Shown here: positions 17,932 through 26,097 of the stretch, one piece after another
Numbering within the stretch: the stretch's first letter is position 1
Layout: each line of letters begins with the position of its first letter
Source: Deltaproteobacteria bacterium
GTDB lineage: Bacteria; Desulfobacterota; Desulfobulbia; Desulfobulbales; Desulfurivibrionaceae
NCBI GenBank assembly: GCA_026388735.1
Contig: JAPLJG010000108.1
Coordinates: 1-61,224 of the forward strand
Direction of reading: 5' to 3'
DNA: 61,224 bases
The notes under the pieces: generated by a model
What the model saw: the letters and a program-made list of their open reading frames with translations, nothing else
What the model was told of the DNA's origin: nothing
Database searches by the model: none
Program-made: the position numbers and the translations under genes

Positions 17932-18249
17932 TCAGCGAGACTCTCTGCTCCGTTGCAGATACACCGGACATTGCCTGCGTTTTTCCTTCACGCAATCGGC
18001 AACCTCCCAGCAGGGGGCATAATGCAACAGCTTGCCGATGGAGGCGATGGTGATGCCGCCGGCGTGGATCATGCTAAAAAGACACCTGATCCAGGCGATG
18101 TCATCGGCGCTGTAATACCGCCATTTCCCCTTGCGGCTCGGGGTGACAAGCCCGGCTTTTTCATAGTTGCGTAAAGTGCGCGGGTGCAGGTCCAGCATCT
18201 CGGCTGCGGCGGAAATCCGATATACTGAGGGGTGGGTTTCGCATCGCAT
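17932..18249 (-). CDS. MerR-family regulator with C-terminal cysteine motif
   Basis: The 105-residue regulator starts MRCETHPSVYRISAAAEM, and AAGGA precedes the ATG at 18249. The winged-helix HTH reads MLDLHPRTLRNYEKAGLVTP and GKWRYYSADDIAWIRCL, close to HspR-type MerR proteins. The effector end is very short and reads CWEVADCVKEKRRQCPVY. This C-x6-C-x7-C pattern with a CW pair could bind metal or sense redox state. It lies between the PrmA-like gene and the membrane kinase gene. Its targets are unknown. Confidence 0.85.
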   Translation of the reverse strand: MRCETHPSVYRISAAAEMLDLHPRTLRNYEKAGLVTPSRKGKWRYYSADDIAWIRCLFSMIHAGGITIASIGKLLHYAPCWEVADCVKEKRRQCPVYLQRSRESR

Positions 18250-18292
18250 GGGCAATCCTTTTCAATCTCTCTGAAGTGTACAACAACGGCGG

Positions 18293-20629
18293 TCAATCAC
18301 CCTTTAAGGGGAAACTGAATGCTATCCTAGTATATCTTCCTTCTTCCCCGCTGATCAGCAGGAGGCCACCGTGGTCTTCAACAATCCGGCGGCAGACAGC
18401 AAGCATCCGTTCCCACCCAGGAGCTGTGGCATCCTTGCCGTGTCCGGGTTCAGACAGACGGTCCAGCGGGATCACCGCCCCGTGCTCCTTAATACTGATC
18501 TCAAACACCCGCCCCTGGCCATTCTCCACCATGGTCTGCGTGGCGATGGTGATTTTTTTCCGCGGGTCTCTGCCGACAAACCGCTCGGCAAGAGCCGTCC
18601 GGATGCTGCCCAACATGCTCAAGAAAACCTGCTGCATGTGCTGGGCATGGACCGGCACCACCGGCGGCGCAGCTTCCAGATCGGTCTCCAGCCCGATGCC
18701 CTCGCTTTTCAAATGATAGCCGATGAGCAGCAAGGCATCCTCCAGCACGGTGGCCACCGGCAGAAACTCTCCCGCCGTCGGCCCCTCTTCCTGGCCATAG
18801 AGGATGAACTTGCGGACTATTTCGGCAATGCGTTCGCCAGTCTCGATGATTTTGAGTACCAACTCGTTTTCCGGCTCACCCGGACTCTTGAGCTGCTCCT
18901 CATCGGCCAGCACCTGCGCATAGTTGATCAGGCCGTTGCTGAGATCACTCACCTCATGTGACACTCCGCTGGCCAGGGCCGCGATCATTTCCAGCCGCAA
19001 CCCCACCTCCCTTCCCCCGACCACTTCCTGCCGGGCAAGGGGGTACCCCACCAGGATCAGGCGTTCCGGCTCCCCGTCCATCTCCCGGTCCGGGACAACT
19101 CGACACAGGAAACGCTGGGGGGGGGTAACCCCGGAAAAAGCCAGAGGGACGCCCGATTCCAAGCGCAGTTTTTCCAACAGACCAGGAGTATCGCTGGTCA
19201 GTCCCGGATGAACCGGCTCCAAAAAATCATGCCAGACACGGCCACCCTGGTCGGCACCAACACCTGCAATGCCTGCAAAAACCGAATTCGCCCCCAGAAT
19301 ATTCCCGGATGGCGACAGGGTCAGCTGGATCACCCGCAGGGCCTCAAAAAGCTGAGCATGCAGATTCTCCCTGCTGGCCAGATGCTGCTGCCCTTCAATG
19401 GTGTGCAGGGCGAGACCGAGGTCGCTGGCCAATCCTTCGAGAAGTTCCATCTCCTTGGTGTCAAAATCCGTAGGCGAGAGGGCGTAGATGGAAAGCACCC
19501 CGTAAACGGTATTCTGCCAGATGATCGGCAGAGCAGCACAGGCCGCATGCCCGTCGGCCAGGGGTGTTCCCTTGAGCAACCCCTTGGGAATCCCGGCCAG
19601 GATATCCATCCGCACCACCGGTGCTTTGGAGCGCAGGGCCAGTGCCGCCGGATTCTGCTCTAGCCCCTTTTCCTCGGCCTCGGTAAGGAGCACCGCCATG
19701 CAGGCTTCGCATTCCTTGTTACTCATAGAAGTTGCGCCGTCGGCGGTCACCGGCATAACATCTCCGGTCTCGTCAGCCTGGCCAATCCAAACCAGGCAGT
19801 ACTCGTGGTTCGCCAACAAGGCCCGGCACACCTCCTTGAACAGGGAATCCCTGGTTTTCGCCCTGGCAATTGCCAGCTGCGCCCCTTTAATCGCCGCAGC
19901 CACCCGCTGAAACTTTGCCAGCCCCTGGGCCGTGATGTCTCGGGCCATCAGGAGATCATGGAAGGAATAGGCCAGTTCGGAGATCTCTCCGCTTCTCCCG
20001 GCAATGGAAAGACCGGGCCGGGAGCCTGCGGCCACCTCTTTCACCTGCTGGACAAGGTCCAGCAACGGGGCAATCAACCGCCTTTGGAAAAAGAGAAGGA
20101 GGACGATGATCAGGCTGACCACCATGGCCAGGGCACCGATCACTACATTCTGAAAGCTGATCAGCTCACGCTTGCCGTGCTCGACCAGCACCCGGTCAAA
20201 GAGCATGAGCCGCTCGCCCAGGGTGCGGATATCGGTATTGAGTTGCCGCAGCTGTTCCGGCCTGACCGGCCCGGCGCTGATCTTTCGCACCAGCAGGACA
20301 AGGCCGGGCAGATCAATGGCGTTGGCCAAGGTGAGCTTGTAATGATCGTCTATGAACCGATTGCCGATAACAGTTGCCAGATTTCGATTGAGCTCCTCCA
20401 ACTCCGCGCCCACCGAGGCCAAACCTGCATACTGCCCTTCCAGCAGATTTTCGGTCACATGCTCCCGGATGATGGAGAACTGAAAAATGAGCCTTTCGGT
20501 CTGTTGACTTACTTCGACATGGTTGCGATACAGTTGGTACTGTCTGACTCCGAGGCACAGCAGGGCCACAAGAATCAAAGCGACCGAGATTGCGGTGGCA
20601 TGAATTGTCTTCTTCAGTGGAAATGCCAT
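18293..20629 (-). CDS. Membrane histidine kinase-like protein with eroded catalytic motifs
   Basis: The 778-residue protein has transmembrane helices at about 12-32 and 161-181 enclosing a helical periplasmic domain. HAMP follows at about 182-235, GAF at 245-415 and a PAS-like segment at 425-530. The dimerisation helix has the phospho-acceptor His558 (SGVSHEVSDLSNGLINYAQ). The ATPase domain is degenerate: the N box reads QVFLSMLGSIRTAL without its asparagines, the G1 Asp is replaced in KEHGAVIP, and no GxGLGL motif is visible. It may accept or gate phosphate without binding ATP, as a pseudokinase. A C9 run (plus-strand G9, 19117-19125) lies in the coding region. It follows the NrfD gene. Confidence 0.85.
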   Translation of the reverse strand: MAFPLKKTIHATAISVALILVALLCLGVRQYQLYRNHVEVSQQTERLIFQFSIIREHVTENLLEGQYAGLASVGAELEELNRNLATVIGNRFIDDHYKLTLANAIDLPGLVLLVRKISAGPVRPEQLRQLNTDIRTLGERLMLFDRVLVEHGKRELISFQNVVIGALAMVVSLIIVLLLFFQRRLIAPLLDLVQQVKEVAAGSRPGLSIAGRSGEISELAYSFHDLLMARDITAQGLAKFQRVAAAIKGAQLAIARAKTRDSLFKEVCRALLANHEYCLVWIGQADETGDVMPVTADGATSMSNKECEACMAVLLTEAEEKGLEQNPAALALRSKAPVVRMDILAGIPKGLLKGTPLADGHAACAALPIIWQNTVYGVLSIYALSPTDFDTKEMELLEGLASDLGLALHTIEGQQHLASRENLHAQLFEALRVIQLTLSPSGNILGANSVFAGIAGVGADQGGRVWHDFLEPVHPGLTSDTPGLLEKLRLESGVPLAFSGVTPPQRFLCRVVPDREMDGEPERLILVGYPLARQEVVGGREVGLRLEMIAALASGVSHEVSDLSNGLINYAQVLADEEQLKSPGEPENELVLKIIETGERIAEIVRKFILYGQEEGPTAGEFLPVATVLEDALLLIGYHLKSEGIGLETDLEAAPPVVPVHAQHMQQVFLSMLGSIRTALAERFVGRDPRKKITIATQTMVENGQGRVFEISIKEHGAVIPLDRLSEPGHGKDATAPGWERMLAVCRRIVEDHGGLLLISGEEGRYTRIAFSFPLKGD

Positions 20630-20656
20630 TTGTCTCAGCCCGGATTTGCAAGTTGC

Positions 20657-20683
20657 GGCAGGGCCGGAAGATCCGGCCCTGCC
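20657..20683. other. GC-rich perfect hairpin between NrfD gene and kinase gene
   Basis: GGCAGGGCCGG and CCGGCCCTGCC form an 11-bp stem around AAGAT. A T5 run follows on the plus strand, where no gene ends. On the minus transcript, which runs from the NrfD gene into the kinase gene, the hairpin has no U-tract. It may reduce read-through or stabilise the upstream mRNA, so that the kinase is made at a lower level. Confidence 0.5.
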
Positions 20684-20705
20684 CTTTTTCATCACTGAAA
20701 CAGTG

Positions 20706-21956
20706 CTACTTCTTTTCCTTCCAGGTGTACAGAATCGGCATCCTGGCCAGAACTGCACGATAAACCACGATATAGGTGGCATAGACGGTGAAGACGATCA
20801 CCAATTCACGCCAGTGGGGGATTTCCCGATACAGTTGCCAGTTGAAGGCGATGAGCGCCGTGTTCAACCGGTTCAAGGCAATACCAAATACCGCCAGAAT
20901 CGCAGCGAAACGGGCCAGGGAAGCATTGCTGTTCCGCACGGCCATGGTGTAGAAAATCAGCGGCAGGATAACGCCCACCACCATCTCAAACATAAACCAG
21001 GCTCCCCAGCCGGTGAGCAGATACGCCCAGTTATTGTCATGGGCAATCCCGATGATCTTGATGACCAGATAGGTGATCAAGGCCATGGAAGCACCTTTGG
21101 CCAGCCCCAGGGTCAGTTTGCTCAGGTTGCTCAGATAGTTTTCATCACACCGCCAGCGCATGAACCATTTGGTGAGGGTACTGACCACAATGAGCATGGA
21201 CAAGCCGGCAAACACTGCGGAAACAAAAAAGTGCAGCCATTGAAACGGCGAGGAATACCAGAGCGGATGCACCTTGCCTGGGGCATAGGTGAACAACGCG
21301 CCCAAAGCCCCCTGATGCAGGGTAGAAAGGATGATCCCGGCAATGGTCAAGCCGAGAACAATGCTCTTGATAAACTTCTTGGCCTTGGGAAAGCCCATCC
21401 ATTCGGAAAATGCCGGAACCAACTCCGCTACCTGACAGGTAAGATAGGTGGCCACATGCCAGGCCACGAGAAACAGCACCGCCGCCGGTCCCAAAGAAAC
21501 GAACATGGGGTAGATCAAACGCCAGGGTTGGCCAAGATCCACCTGCAGAAACACGACCGCGAACAGATAGCCCAGAAGTCCGTTCAGCAGGCCAAGCCGC
21601 TCGATGGACTTGAAATCCTTGCGGCCAAAAAGCTCCACCGTGGTTCCCATCATGAAGCCGGAAGCAGAAAGCGGCACCATGGTGAACAACCCCCAGCCCA
21701 AAAACAACCCCCAGGGATAGTCGTAGGAGGAATGCGTGACCCAGCCCAGGCCAAAAATAAAACGGCCCACCAGGATCGGCACTCCGATGGCATAGATGGC
21801 CCAGAGCACCCAGTTAAACGGGTTGCGGAGCTGCACAGCCCAGTACTCTTTGGGGGAAAGCCCCAGCATAATCTTCTCTTTTACGGTCCACTCACTCCCA
21901 TCTTTTTTGAGATCGGAGACAACAGGGGCGAACCCTTGTGATTTTAAACTATTCAT
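20706..21956 (-). CDS. NrfD/HybB-like integral membrane quinone-interacting subunit
   Basis: The 416-residue protein has about ten hydrophobic helices and the NrfD-family pattern WGLFLGWGLFTMVPLSASGF, DLGQPWRLIYPMF and PLWYSSPFQWLHF. Family members pass electrons between membrane quinone and an FeS partner, sometimes coupled to proton movement. It follows the FeS gene by 16 bp and has AGGTGG before the ATG. With the FeS and cytochrome genes it forms a three-part module resembling the Cbc-type or Hyb-type quinone-cytochrome oxidoreductases. No catalytic hydrogenase or molybdopterin subunit is encoded nearby. Confidence 0.9.
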   Translation of the reverse strand: MNSLKSQGFAPVVSDLKKDGSEWTVKEKIMLGLSPKEYWAVQLRNPFNWVLWAIYAIGVPILVGRFIFGLGWVTHSSYDYPWGLFLGWGLFTMVPLSASGFMMGTTVELFGRKDFKSIERLGLLNGLLGYLFAVVFLQVDLGQPWRLIYPMFVSLGPAAVLFLVAWHVATYLTCQVAELVPAFSEWMGFPKAKKFIKSIVLGLTIAGIILSTLHQGALGALFTYAPGKVHPLWYSSPFQWLHFFVSAVFAGLSMLIVVSTLTKWFMRWRCDENYLSNLSKLTLGLAKGASMALITYLVIKIIGIAHDNNWAYLLTGWGAWFMFEMVVGVILPLIFYTMAVRNSNASLARFAAILAVFGIALNRLNTALIAFNWQLYREIPHWRELVIVFTVYATYIVVYRAVLARMPILYTWKEKK

Positions 21957-21972
21957 CGTCTTCCACCTCTCC

Positions 21973-22899
21973 TCAGCTTTTATTTTCTTCGTTTTTCGCG
22001 GCGTCTTTCCGGTTGCTCAGCAAATGAAAGCCGGTAAAGAGCGCAGGCCAGATGGTGAGAACCATCGGCACCATCCCAAGGAACTCCTTGACATAACTGA
22101 TGATCGGCTGGGTTCCCAGATGGGTGTCATATCCAATTTTGTCAAAGGGCACATCGGAGAGATACATCCATGCGGTGCCGCCGACCTCGTTTTCGCCATA
22201 CACGTGGTCCACGTAGGCATCAGGCTTATCGCTGATCCGCTGATGGGCCAACTTGAGGAGATCCTTGCGCTTGCCAAAGGTCATGACTTCCTGGGGGCAG
22301 GCCTCGACACAGGCCGGCGGCCGGCCAAATTTGAGGCGGGTGTCGTAGCACATGATGCATTTTTTTATTACCGGGTTGGTGGGGCTGGAATAGCTGTAGG
22401 CCGGGATATAGAAAGGACAGGCGACCATACAGGTCCGGCAGCCGACACACACGGTTTTATCGTAGATAACCGCGCCTTCCGGCGTCTTCTTGTAGGCATT
22501 AACAAAACAGGAGGTCAGACAGGCTGGTTCGTTGCAATGGTTACATTGCACCTTCCTAAAAAGGGGATGCTCACGGCCCGGCACATCATACTTCTGCACC
22601 ACGGTGTAGGCCTTTTCCGTTGTTCTTCTCGGCAGTCCACCCTCGCGCCTCTCTTCAAACACCGAAGGATCGTCAAAGGATTTGTCCGGCTCGGGCAGGT
22701 TCTGCTCCTTGTTACAGGCGGCTTCGCAAGTACGACAGCCGACACATTTGGTAAGATCAACAAGCACGCCCATACTGTCCGGGTAGCCGCCAAAATTATG
22801 CGTTCCGGCTAGGGCCTGTTTGCTTGTTCCGACGGCGGCGATGGCAGCGCCACCGGCCAGTCCGCCTTTCAAGAAACTTCTGCGGTTTAACTTTTTCAT
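21973..22899 (-). CDS. HybA/NrfC-like ferredoxin subunit, four [4Fe-4S] motifs, Tat-exported
   Basis: The 308-residue protein starts MKKLNRRSFLKGGLAGG, a twin-arginine signal. Four cysteine groups follow: CVGCRTCEAAC, CNHCNEPACLTSC, CVGCRTCMVACP, and CIMC with CVEACP. This is the layout of the HybA/NrfC/DmsB electron-transfer subunits. A C-terminal hydrophobic helix (about residues 270-292, VPMVLTIWPALFTGFHLL) anchors it in the membrane, as in HybA. It would carry electrons between the NrfD-like protein and the periplasmic cytochrome. A Shine-Dalgarno AGAGGA precedes it. Confidence 0.93.
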   Translation of the reverse strand: MKKLNRRSFLKGGLAGGAAIAAVGTSKQALAGTHNFGGYPDSMGVLVDLTKCVGCRTCEAACNKEQNLPEPDKSFDDPSVFEERREGGLPRRTTEKAYTVVQKYDVPGREHPLFRKVQCNHCNEPACLTSCFVNAYKKTPEGAVIYDKTVCVGCRTCMVACPFYIPAYSYSSPTNPVIKKCIMCYDTRLKFGRPPACVEACPQEVMTFGKRKDLLKLAHQRISDKPDAYVDHVYGENEVGGTAWMYLSDVPFDKIGYDTHLGTQPIISYVKEFLGMVPMVLTIWPALFTGFHLLSNRKDAAKNEENKS

Positions 22900-22954
22900 A
22901 GTGTATTCCTCTGATATCTTTTCAGCGTAAGCTCCAAGCCTCTATGACTTTCGA

Positions 22955-23488
22955 TCAATGCCCGCCCCCATGCCCGTCGGATGCACCTGGTGCCGGGGCA
23001 TATTTGCCCGAATGAAAAATGGCATCTCCCTTATCGTTGCGGGTATGACAATCCTGGCAGCCGGTTGGCCCGCCCATGGCGGTGTGGCAGCCAAGGCATT
23101 TCTGGTGATAGGCGCCTTTCAGGCCAAGCTTTCCCTTATGATGCAGCTGCGGATTTCCCTCGATCTTTGCCAAGTCTTCCGCGGAAAAGCGCTTGTCAGA
23201 ATGACAGCTCTTGCAGGCAACGCTGTTCGCCTTATCTCCAGCTTTATGACATCGAGCGCAGTTCGGATCGGTAGGCGCGAGTCCGGTTGTGTGATGATGG
23301 CACTCAGCGCAGCTTGCCGCCACCCCGGTATGCATGGCATGATCAAAGGTCACTGCGGAATAATAATTTGCCAAGCTGCCAAGTTCCACCGTGCCAGGGC
23401 CTTCTGCGGCCCAACTCTGCGCGGCAAGGGGCGCGGTCAGGAGCATAAGCGCCGCCATCCCCAAGAGTGTCTTCTTTCTTCCTCCCAT
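22955..23488 (-). CDS. Periplasmic multihaem cytochrome c, class III-like, five CXXCH
   Basis: The 177-residue protein starts MGGRKKTLLGMAAL behind AGGAGAG. Its signal peptide ends near SWAAEG. Five haem c motifs are visible: CAECH (C60), CARCH (C77), CKSCH (C92), CLGCH (C131) and CQDCH (C144). Additional histidines at 50, 53, 65, 66, 116, 117, 128 and 159 are candidate distal ligands. Classical cytochrome c3 has four haems, so this is a five-site variant. The histidine/glycine tail DGHGGGH is unusual. It heads the cytochrome-FeS-NrfD operon and probably exchanges electrons with the quinone pool. Confidence 0.92.
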   Translation of the reverse strand: MGGRKKTLLGMAALMLLTAPLAAQSWAAEGPGTVELGSLANYYSAVTFDHAMHTGVAASCAECHHHTTGLAPTDPNCARCHKAGDKANSVACKSCHSDKRFSAEDLAKIEGNPQLHHKGKLGLKGAYHQKCLGCHTAMGGPTGCQDCHTRNDKGDAIFHSGKYAPAPGASDGHGGGH

Positions 23489-23627
23489 GTTGCTCTCCTT
23501 CTGAAAAAGTAATCTCATAAAAAACAAACTCCGTTTGCATTATCAGTGCGGCAAGGGAATCCCCTCCGCCATGACCTGTTTTTTTTAACCCAAGGCAGGC
23601 GACTTCCAGGTATTCCAGTTCTTGCTT

Positions 23628-23644
23628 AAGCACATCCTGTGCCA
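23628..23644 (-). promoter_or_regulatory. Sigma-54 promoter of the cytochrome/FeS/NrfD operon
   Basis: On the minus strand TGGCACAGGATGTGCTT places GG and GC exactly ten bases apart, matching the -24/-12 consensus. The start would be near 23618, leaving a leader of about 130 nt to the cytochrome ATG. The stretch 23489-23939 contains no gene; besides this promoter it holds the dyads at 23871-23916. Confidence 0.75.
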
Positions 23645-23870
23645 AGCGTTGCGCCCATCTGCATTAACAACTCCCGCCACAGTTCTGGACCGAAATCTGT
23701 GGCAGGCGTCATGCGAAAAAACGGGGCTTGGATTTAAAAAAAGGGCTGCCAGGGAGAAACAATTGTGTGGGCTGATTTGCAGGTGAGAGGGTGTGCCAGA
23801 AGGAACAAAAAAAAAATTACAGCACGTTGATTTTTATCCGGCATGAGCGTTGCGCGAGGCAGCCGGAAAG

Positions 23871-23916
23871 TGTTGCGTGCGACACCTCTGTTGCACCACA
23901 TGTGTCGCATGCAACA
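23871..23916. promoter_or_regulatory. Paired palindromes, candidate enhancer (UAS) for the sigma-54 promoter
   Basis: TGTTGCGTGCGACA (23871-23884) and TGTCGCATGCAACA (23903-23916) both fit TGTYGCnnGCRACA. Their centres are 32 bp apart, three helical turns, and they lie about 230 bp upstream of the promoter. Together they also form one 15-bp inverted repeat, so a terminator hairpin for ftsH, whose stop codon is 24 bp away, is an alternative. The T-tract for that is weak. Confidence 0.55.
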
Positions 23917-23939
23917 GATCGGCAGAATGGCGACCGGCC

Positions 23940-25751
23940 CTACCTGGATAACCCGGTTTGCTCTTTGTTTTCTTCAGTCAATTTGGGGCAAGTCACGATG
24001 ATATCAACCTCTTCCGCATCAATGGTCTCATTGAGGAGAAGAACCTCAGCCAGCTTATGCAGGAAGGTAATCCGCCCTTCAAGCACAATGATCGCCTCCT
24101 GATAGCACTCCGCGATGATCCTGGTGACTTCCTCATCGATTGCCCTGGCAATCTCTTCGCTGTAGGGACGCTGGCGCGAACCGAGGCCGAGAAAGCCCTG
24201 ATCCGGGGTAACAAAGGCCCGCGGTCCAAGCCGTTCGCTCATGCCAAATTCACAGACCATGCGGGTGGCGATATCCGTGGCCACCTGCAAATCGTTGCTG
24301 GCCCCAGTGGAAAATTCATTAAAAATGATTTCCTCGGATGTTCTGCCGCCAAGCAGGATGGTGATCCGATTGGTAAGATATTCCTTGGAATAGGCATGGC
24401 GATCGTCAATGGGCATCTGTTGCATAACGCCCATTGCCTGGCCTCTGGGGATGATGGTGATCTTATGCACCGGATCGGTGTTGGGCAAGACCTTGGCGAT
24501 GATTGCATGCCCCGCTTCATGGTAAGCCGTGACCCTGCGCTGTTGTTCGCTGATAACCAGCCCCGTTCGTTCAGCACCCATGAGAATCTTGTCCTTAGCA
24601 TCCTCAATATCGCTGAGCTGAATTCCCTCCTTACCCTTGCGCGCCGCCATCAAAGCGGACTCATTGATGAGGTTGGCAAGTTCAGCGCCGGTGAACCCCG
24701 GCGTACCCTGGGCCACCACCTGCAGGTCAACATCCGGATCCATCATCACGTTGCGGGAATGCACCTCCAGAATCTTGCGCCGCCCTTTGACATCGGGGGG
24801 CATGATGGTGACCTGGCGGTCGAACCGCCCCGGCCGCATCAAGGCGGGGTCCAACACATCCGGCCTGTTGGTCGCCGCTACGATGATAACGGTTTGATCG
24901 CTCTGAAACCCATCCATCTCAACCAACAGGGCGTTGAGGGTCTGCTCCCGCTCATCCTGGCCGCCCATGGCCCCAGCAGCCCCACGGCTACGGCCCACCG
25001 CGTCTATTTCATCGATAAAAACAATGCAGGGCGCGCTTTTCTTGGCCTGGGCGAAAAGATCCCGCACCCGGGAGGCGCCGACCCCGACGAACATCTCAAC
25101 AAAATCGGAGCCGCTGATGCTGTAAAAAGGAACTCCCGCCTCACCGGCAATAGCCTTGGCAAGCAGGGTTTTCCCGGTTCCAGGGGGACCTTGCAGCAGC
25201 ACCCCCTTGGGGATCTTGCCGCCGAGTCGGGTGATCTTTTTGGAATCTTTCAAGAATTCCACGATCTCGACCAACTCTTCCTTTGCCTCCGGAATGCCGG
25301 CCACATCATCAAAGGTCACCCGTCGGGCCTTATCCGGGTCCATGGCGATCTTTTTCTTGCCAAAGCCGCTGCTACCGCCGCCTTTCTGGCTGCGGAGCAT
25401 AAAGAACATCCAGCCGCCCATGAGCAGGAGAACCGGAAAGGTTGAAGACCAAAACGGCGAAGCAGCCTCGGGTTTCCTGGCAGAGATGCGGACATTCTTT
25501 TTCTCAAGCCTGGGGAGCAACTGCGGCACGTCCGGGGCATAGGTTGAAAAGGCTTGGCCAGAGCTGTCGGTGCCGGTGATTTCCTGGCCCCGTATCTGTG
25601 CCTCCTGGATCTCGTTCTTTTCCAGCTTGGCAAGGAAGCCCGAATACTCAAGCATGGGCGGACGGTTCTCCACGAGCCAGACGTTGTACACTACAACAGT
25701 CAAGATTGCCGCCACCATGAGCAGCAGATAATTTCGCACGTATTTGGCCAC
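23940..25751 (-). CDS. ftsH: ATP-dependent zinc metalloprotease FtsH
   Basis: The 603-residue membrane AAA protease degrades misfolded membrane proteins and regulators, including RpoH in E. coli. Two helices (about 8-24 and 104-119) flank a periplasmic domain. Walker A is [10 protein letters not shown] (about 187-195), Walker B IVFIDEID, the [20 protein letters not shown] and the zinc site HEAGH (411-415). I chose the GTG at 25751 ([10 protein letters not shown]) because GGAGG precedes it; the frame is open to 25844. Its upstream region contains three TGCAAC-type repeats (25781, 25800 and 25815) of unknown meaning. Confidence 0.96.
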   Translation of the reverse strand: MAKYVRNYLLLMVAAILTVVVYNVWLVENRPPMLEYSGFLAKLEKNEIQEAQIRGQEITGTDSSGQAFSTYAPDVPQLLPRLEKKNVRISARKPEAASPFWSSTFPVLLLMGGWMFFMLRSQKGGGSSGFGKKKIAMDPDKARRVTFDDVAGIPEAKEELVEIVEFLKDSKKITRLGGKIPKGVLLQGPPGTGKTLLAKAIAGEAGVPFYSISGSDFVEMFVGVGASRVRDLFAQAKKSAPCIVFIDEIDAVGRSRGAAGAMGGQDEREQTLNALLVEMDGFQSDQTVIIVAATNRPDVLDPALMRPGRFDRQVTIMPPDVKGRRKILEVHSRNVMMDPDVDLQVVAQGTPGFTGAELANLINESALMAARKGKEGIQLSDIEDAKDKILMGAERTGLVISEQQRRVTAYHEAGHAIIAKVLPNTDPVHKITIIPRGQAMGVMQQMPIDDRHAYSKEYLTNRITILLGGRTSEEIIFNEFSTGASNDLQVATDIATRMVCEFGMSERLGPRAFVTPDQGFLGLGSRQRPYSEEIARAIDEEVTRIIAECYQEAIIVLEGRITFLHKLAEVLLLNETIDAEEVDIIVTCPKLTEENKEQTGLSR

Positions 25752-25877
25752 GATCTCCCTCCTAAACAGGATGTTTGTAATGCAACAGTAAATGCGCTGT
25801 GCAACTAAATATGTTGCAACATCCGGACCATGCCCATCTACCAACCTGATGCCGAAACAGGACGAAAAGTAAGAATC

Positions 25878-25983
25878 TTAGTTCTGCCGCAGTGCCGCAG
25901 ATGCGCGAAAAAGGCCTGCGAAGTGTGCTATTGCACATGAGCAGGCCGATGACAAAGCAGATGTGGTGCTGCGGCAGAACTAA
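25878..25983 (+). repeat. Dispersed structured hairpin repeat, copy 3
   Basis: The arms TTAGTTCTGCCGCAG (25878-25892) and CTGCGGCAGAACTAA (25969-25983) are perfectly complementary. The core 25893-25968 matches copy 2 except at a few bases. It lies between the ftsH start and the terminator of the small-membrane-protein operon, in a 346-bp stretch without genes (25752-26097). Its right arm touches the A-run that forms the U-tract of that minus-strand terminator. Confidence 0.9.
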
Positions 25984-26009
25984 AAAAAAGCCCGGGCGAA
26001 CCCGGGCTT
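25982..26009 (-). terminator. Rho-independent terminator of the small membrane protein operon
   Basis: On the minus strand AAGCCCGGG and CCCGGGCTT form a 9-bp stem closed by a stable TTCG tetraloop and followed by T8. This is a textbook terminator for the genes at 26098-26691. Confidence 0.9.
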
Positions 26010-26046
26010 AGGGGAGGTACTACAAGGTTAGCCGTAGAACGGCATC

Positions 26047-26095
26047 AGGTGCCGTAACGGATGCTTCAAAGAACAAAGCATCCGTTACGGCACCT
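26047..26095 (-). other. Perfect 20-bp hairpin just after a stop codon
   Basis: AGGTGCCGTAACGGATGCTT pairs with its exact complement across a 9-nt loop. It begins two bases after the stop of the gene at 26098 and has no T-tract. A smaller hairpin (GCCGT-AGA-ACGGC, about 26031-26043) lies between it and the terminator. Such 3' hairpins commonly protect mRNA from exonucleases, so abundant expression is inferred. Confidence 0.75.
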
Positions 26096-26097
26096 AA

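Noticed and set aside
25781..25821. Three TGCAAC repeats upstream of ftsH as regulator sites
   Set aside because: Spacing is irregular (19 and 15 bp) and only the last forms a palindrome. The evidence is too weak to call an operator.
12159..25983. Interpretation of the hairpin repeats as ordinary terminators
   Set aside because: Copies 1 and 2 have T-runs after the right arm, but only copy 1 follows a plus-strand gene. Copy 2 lies in a divergent gap, and copy 3 has a separate proper terminator beside it.
12159..25983. Interpretation of the three repeats as a CRISPR array
   Set aside because: The copies are kilobases apart, contain internal stems, and have no spacers or cas genes.
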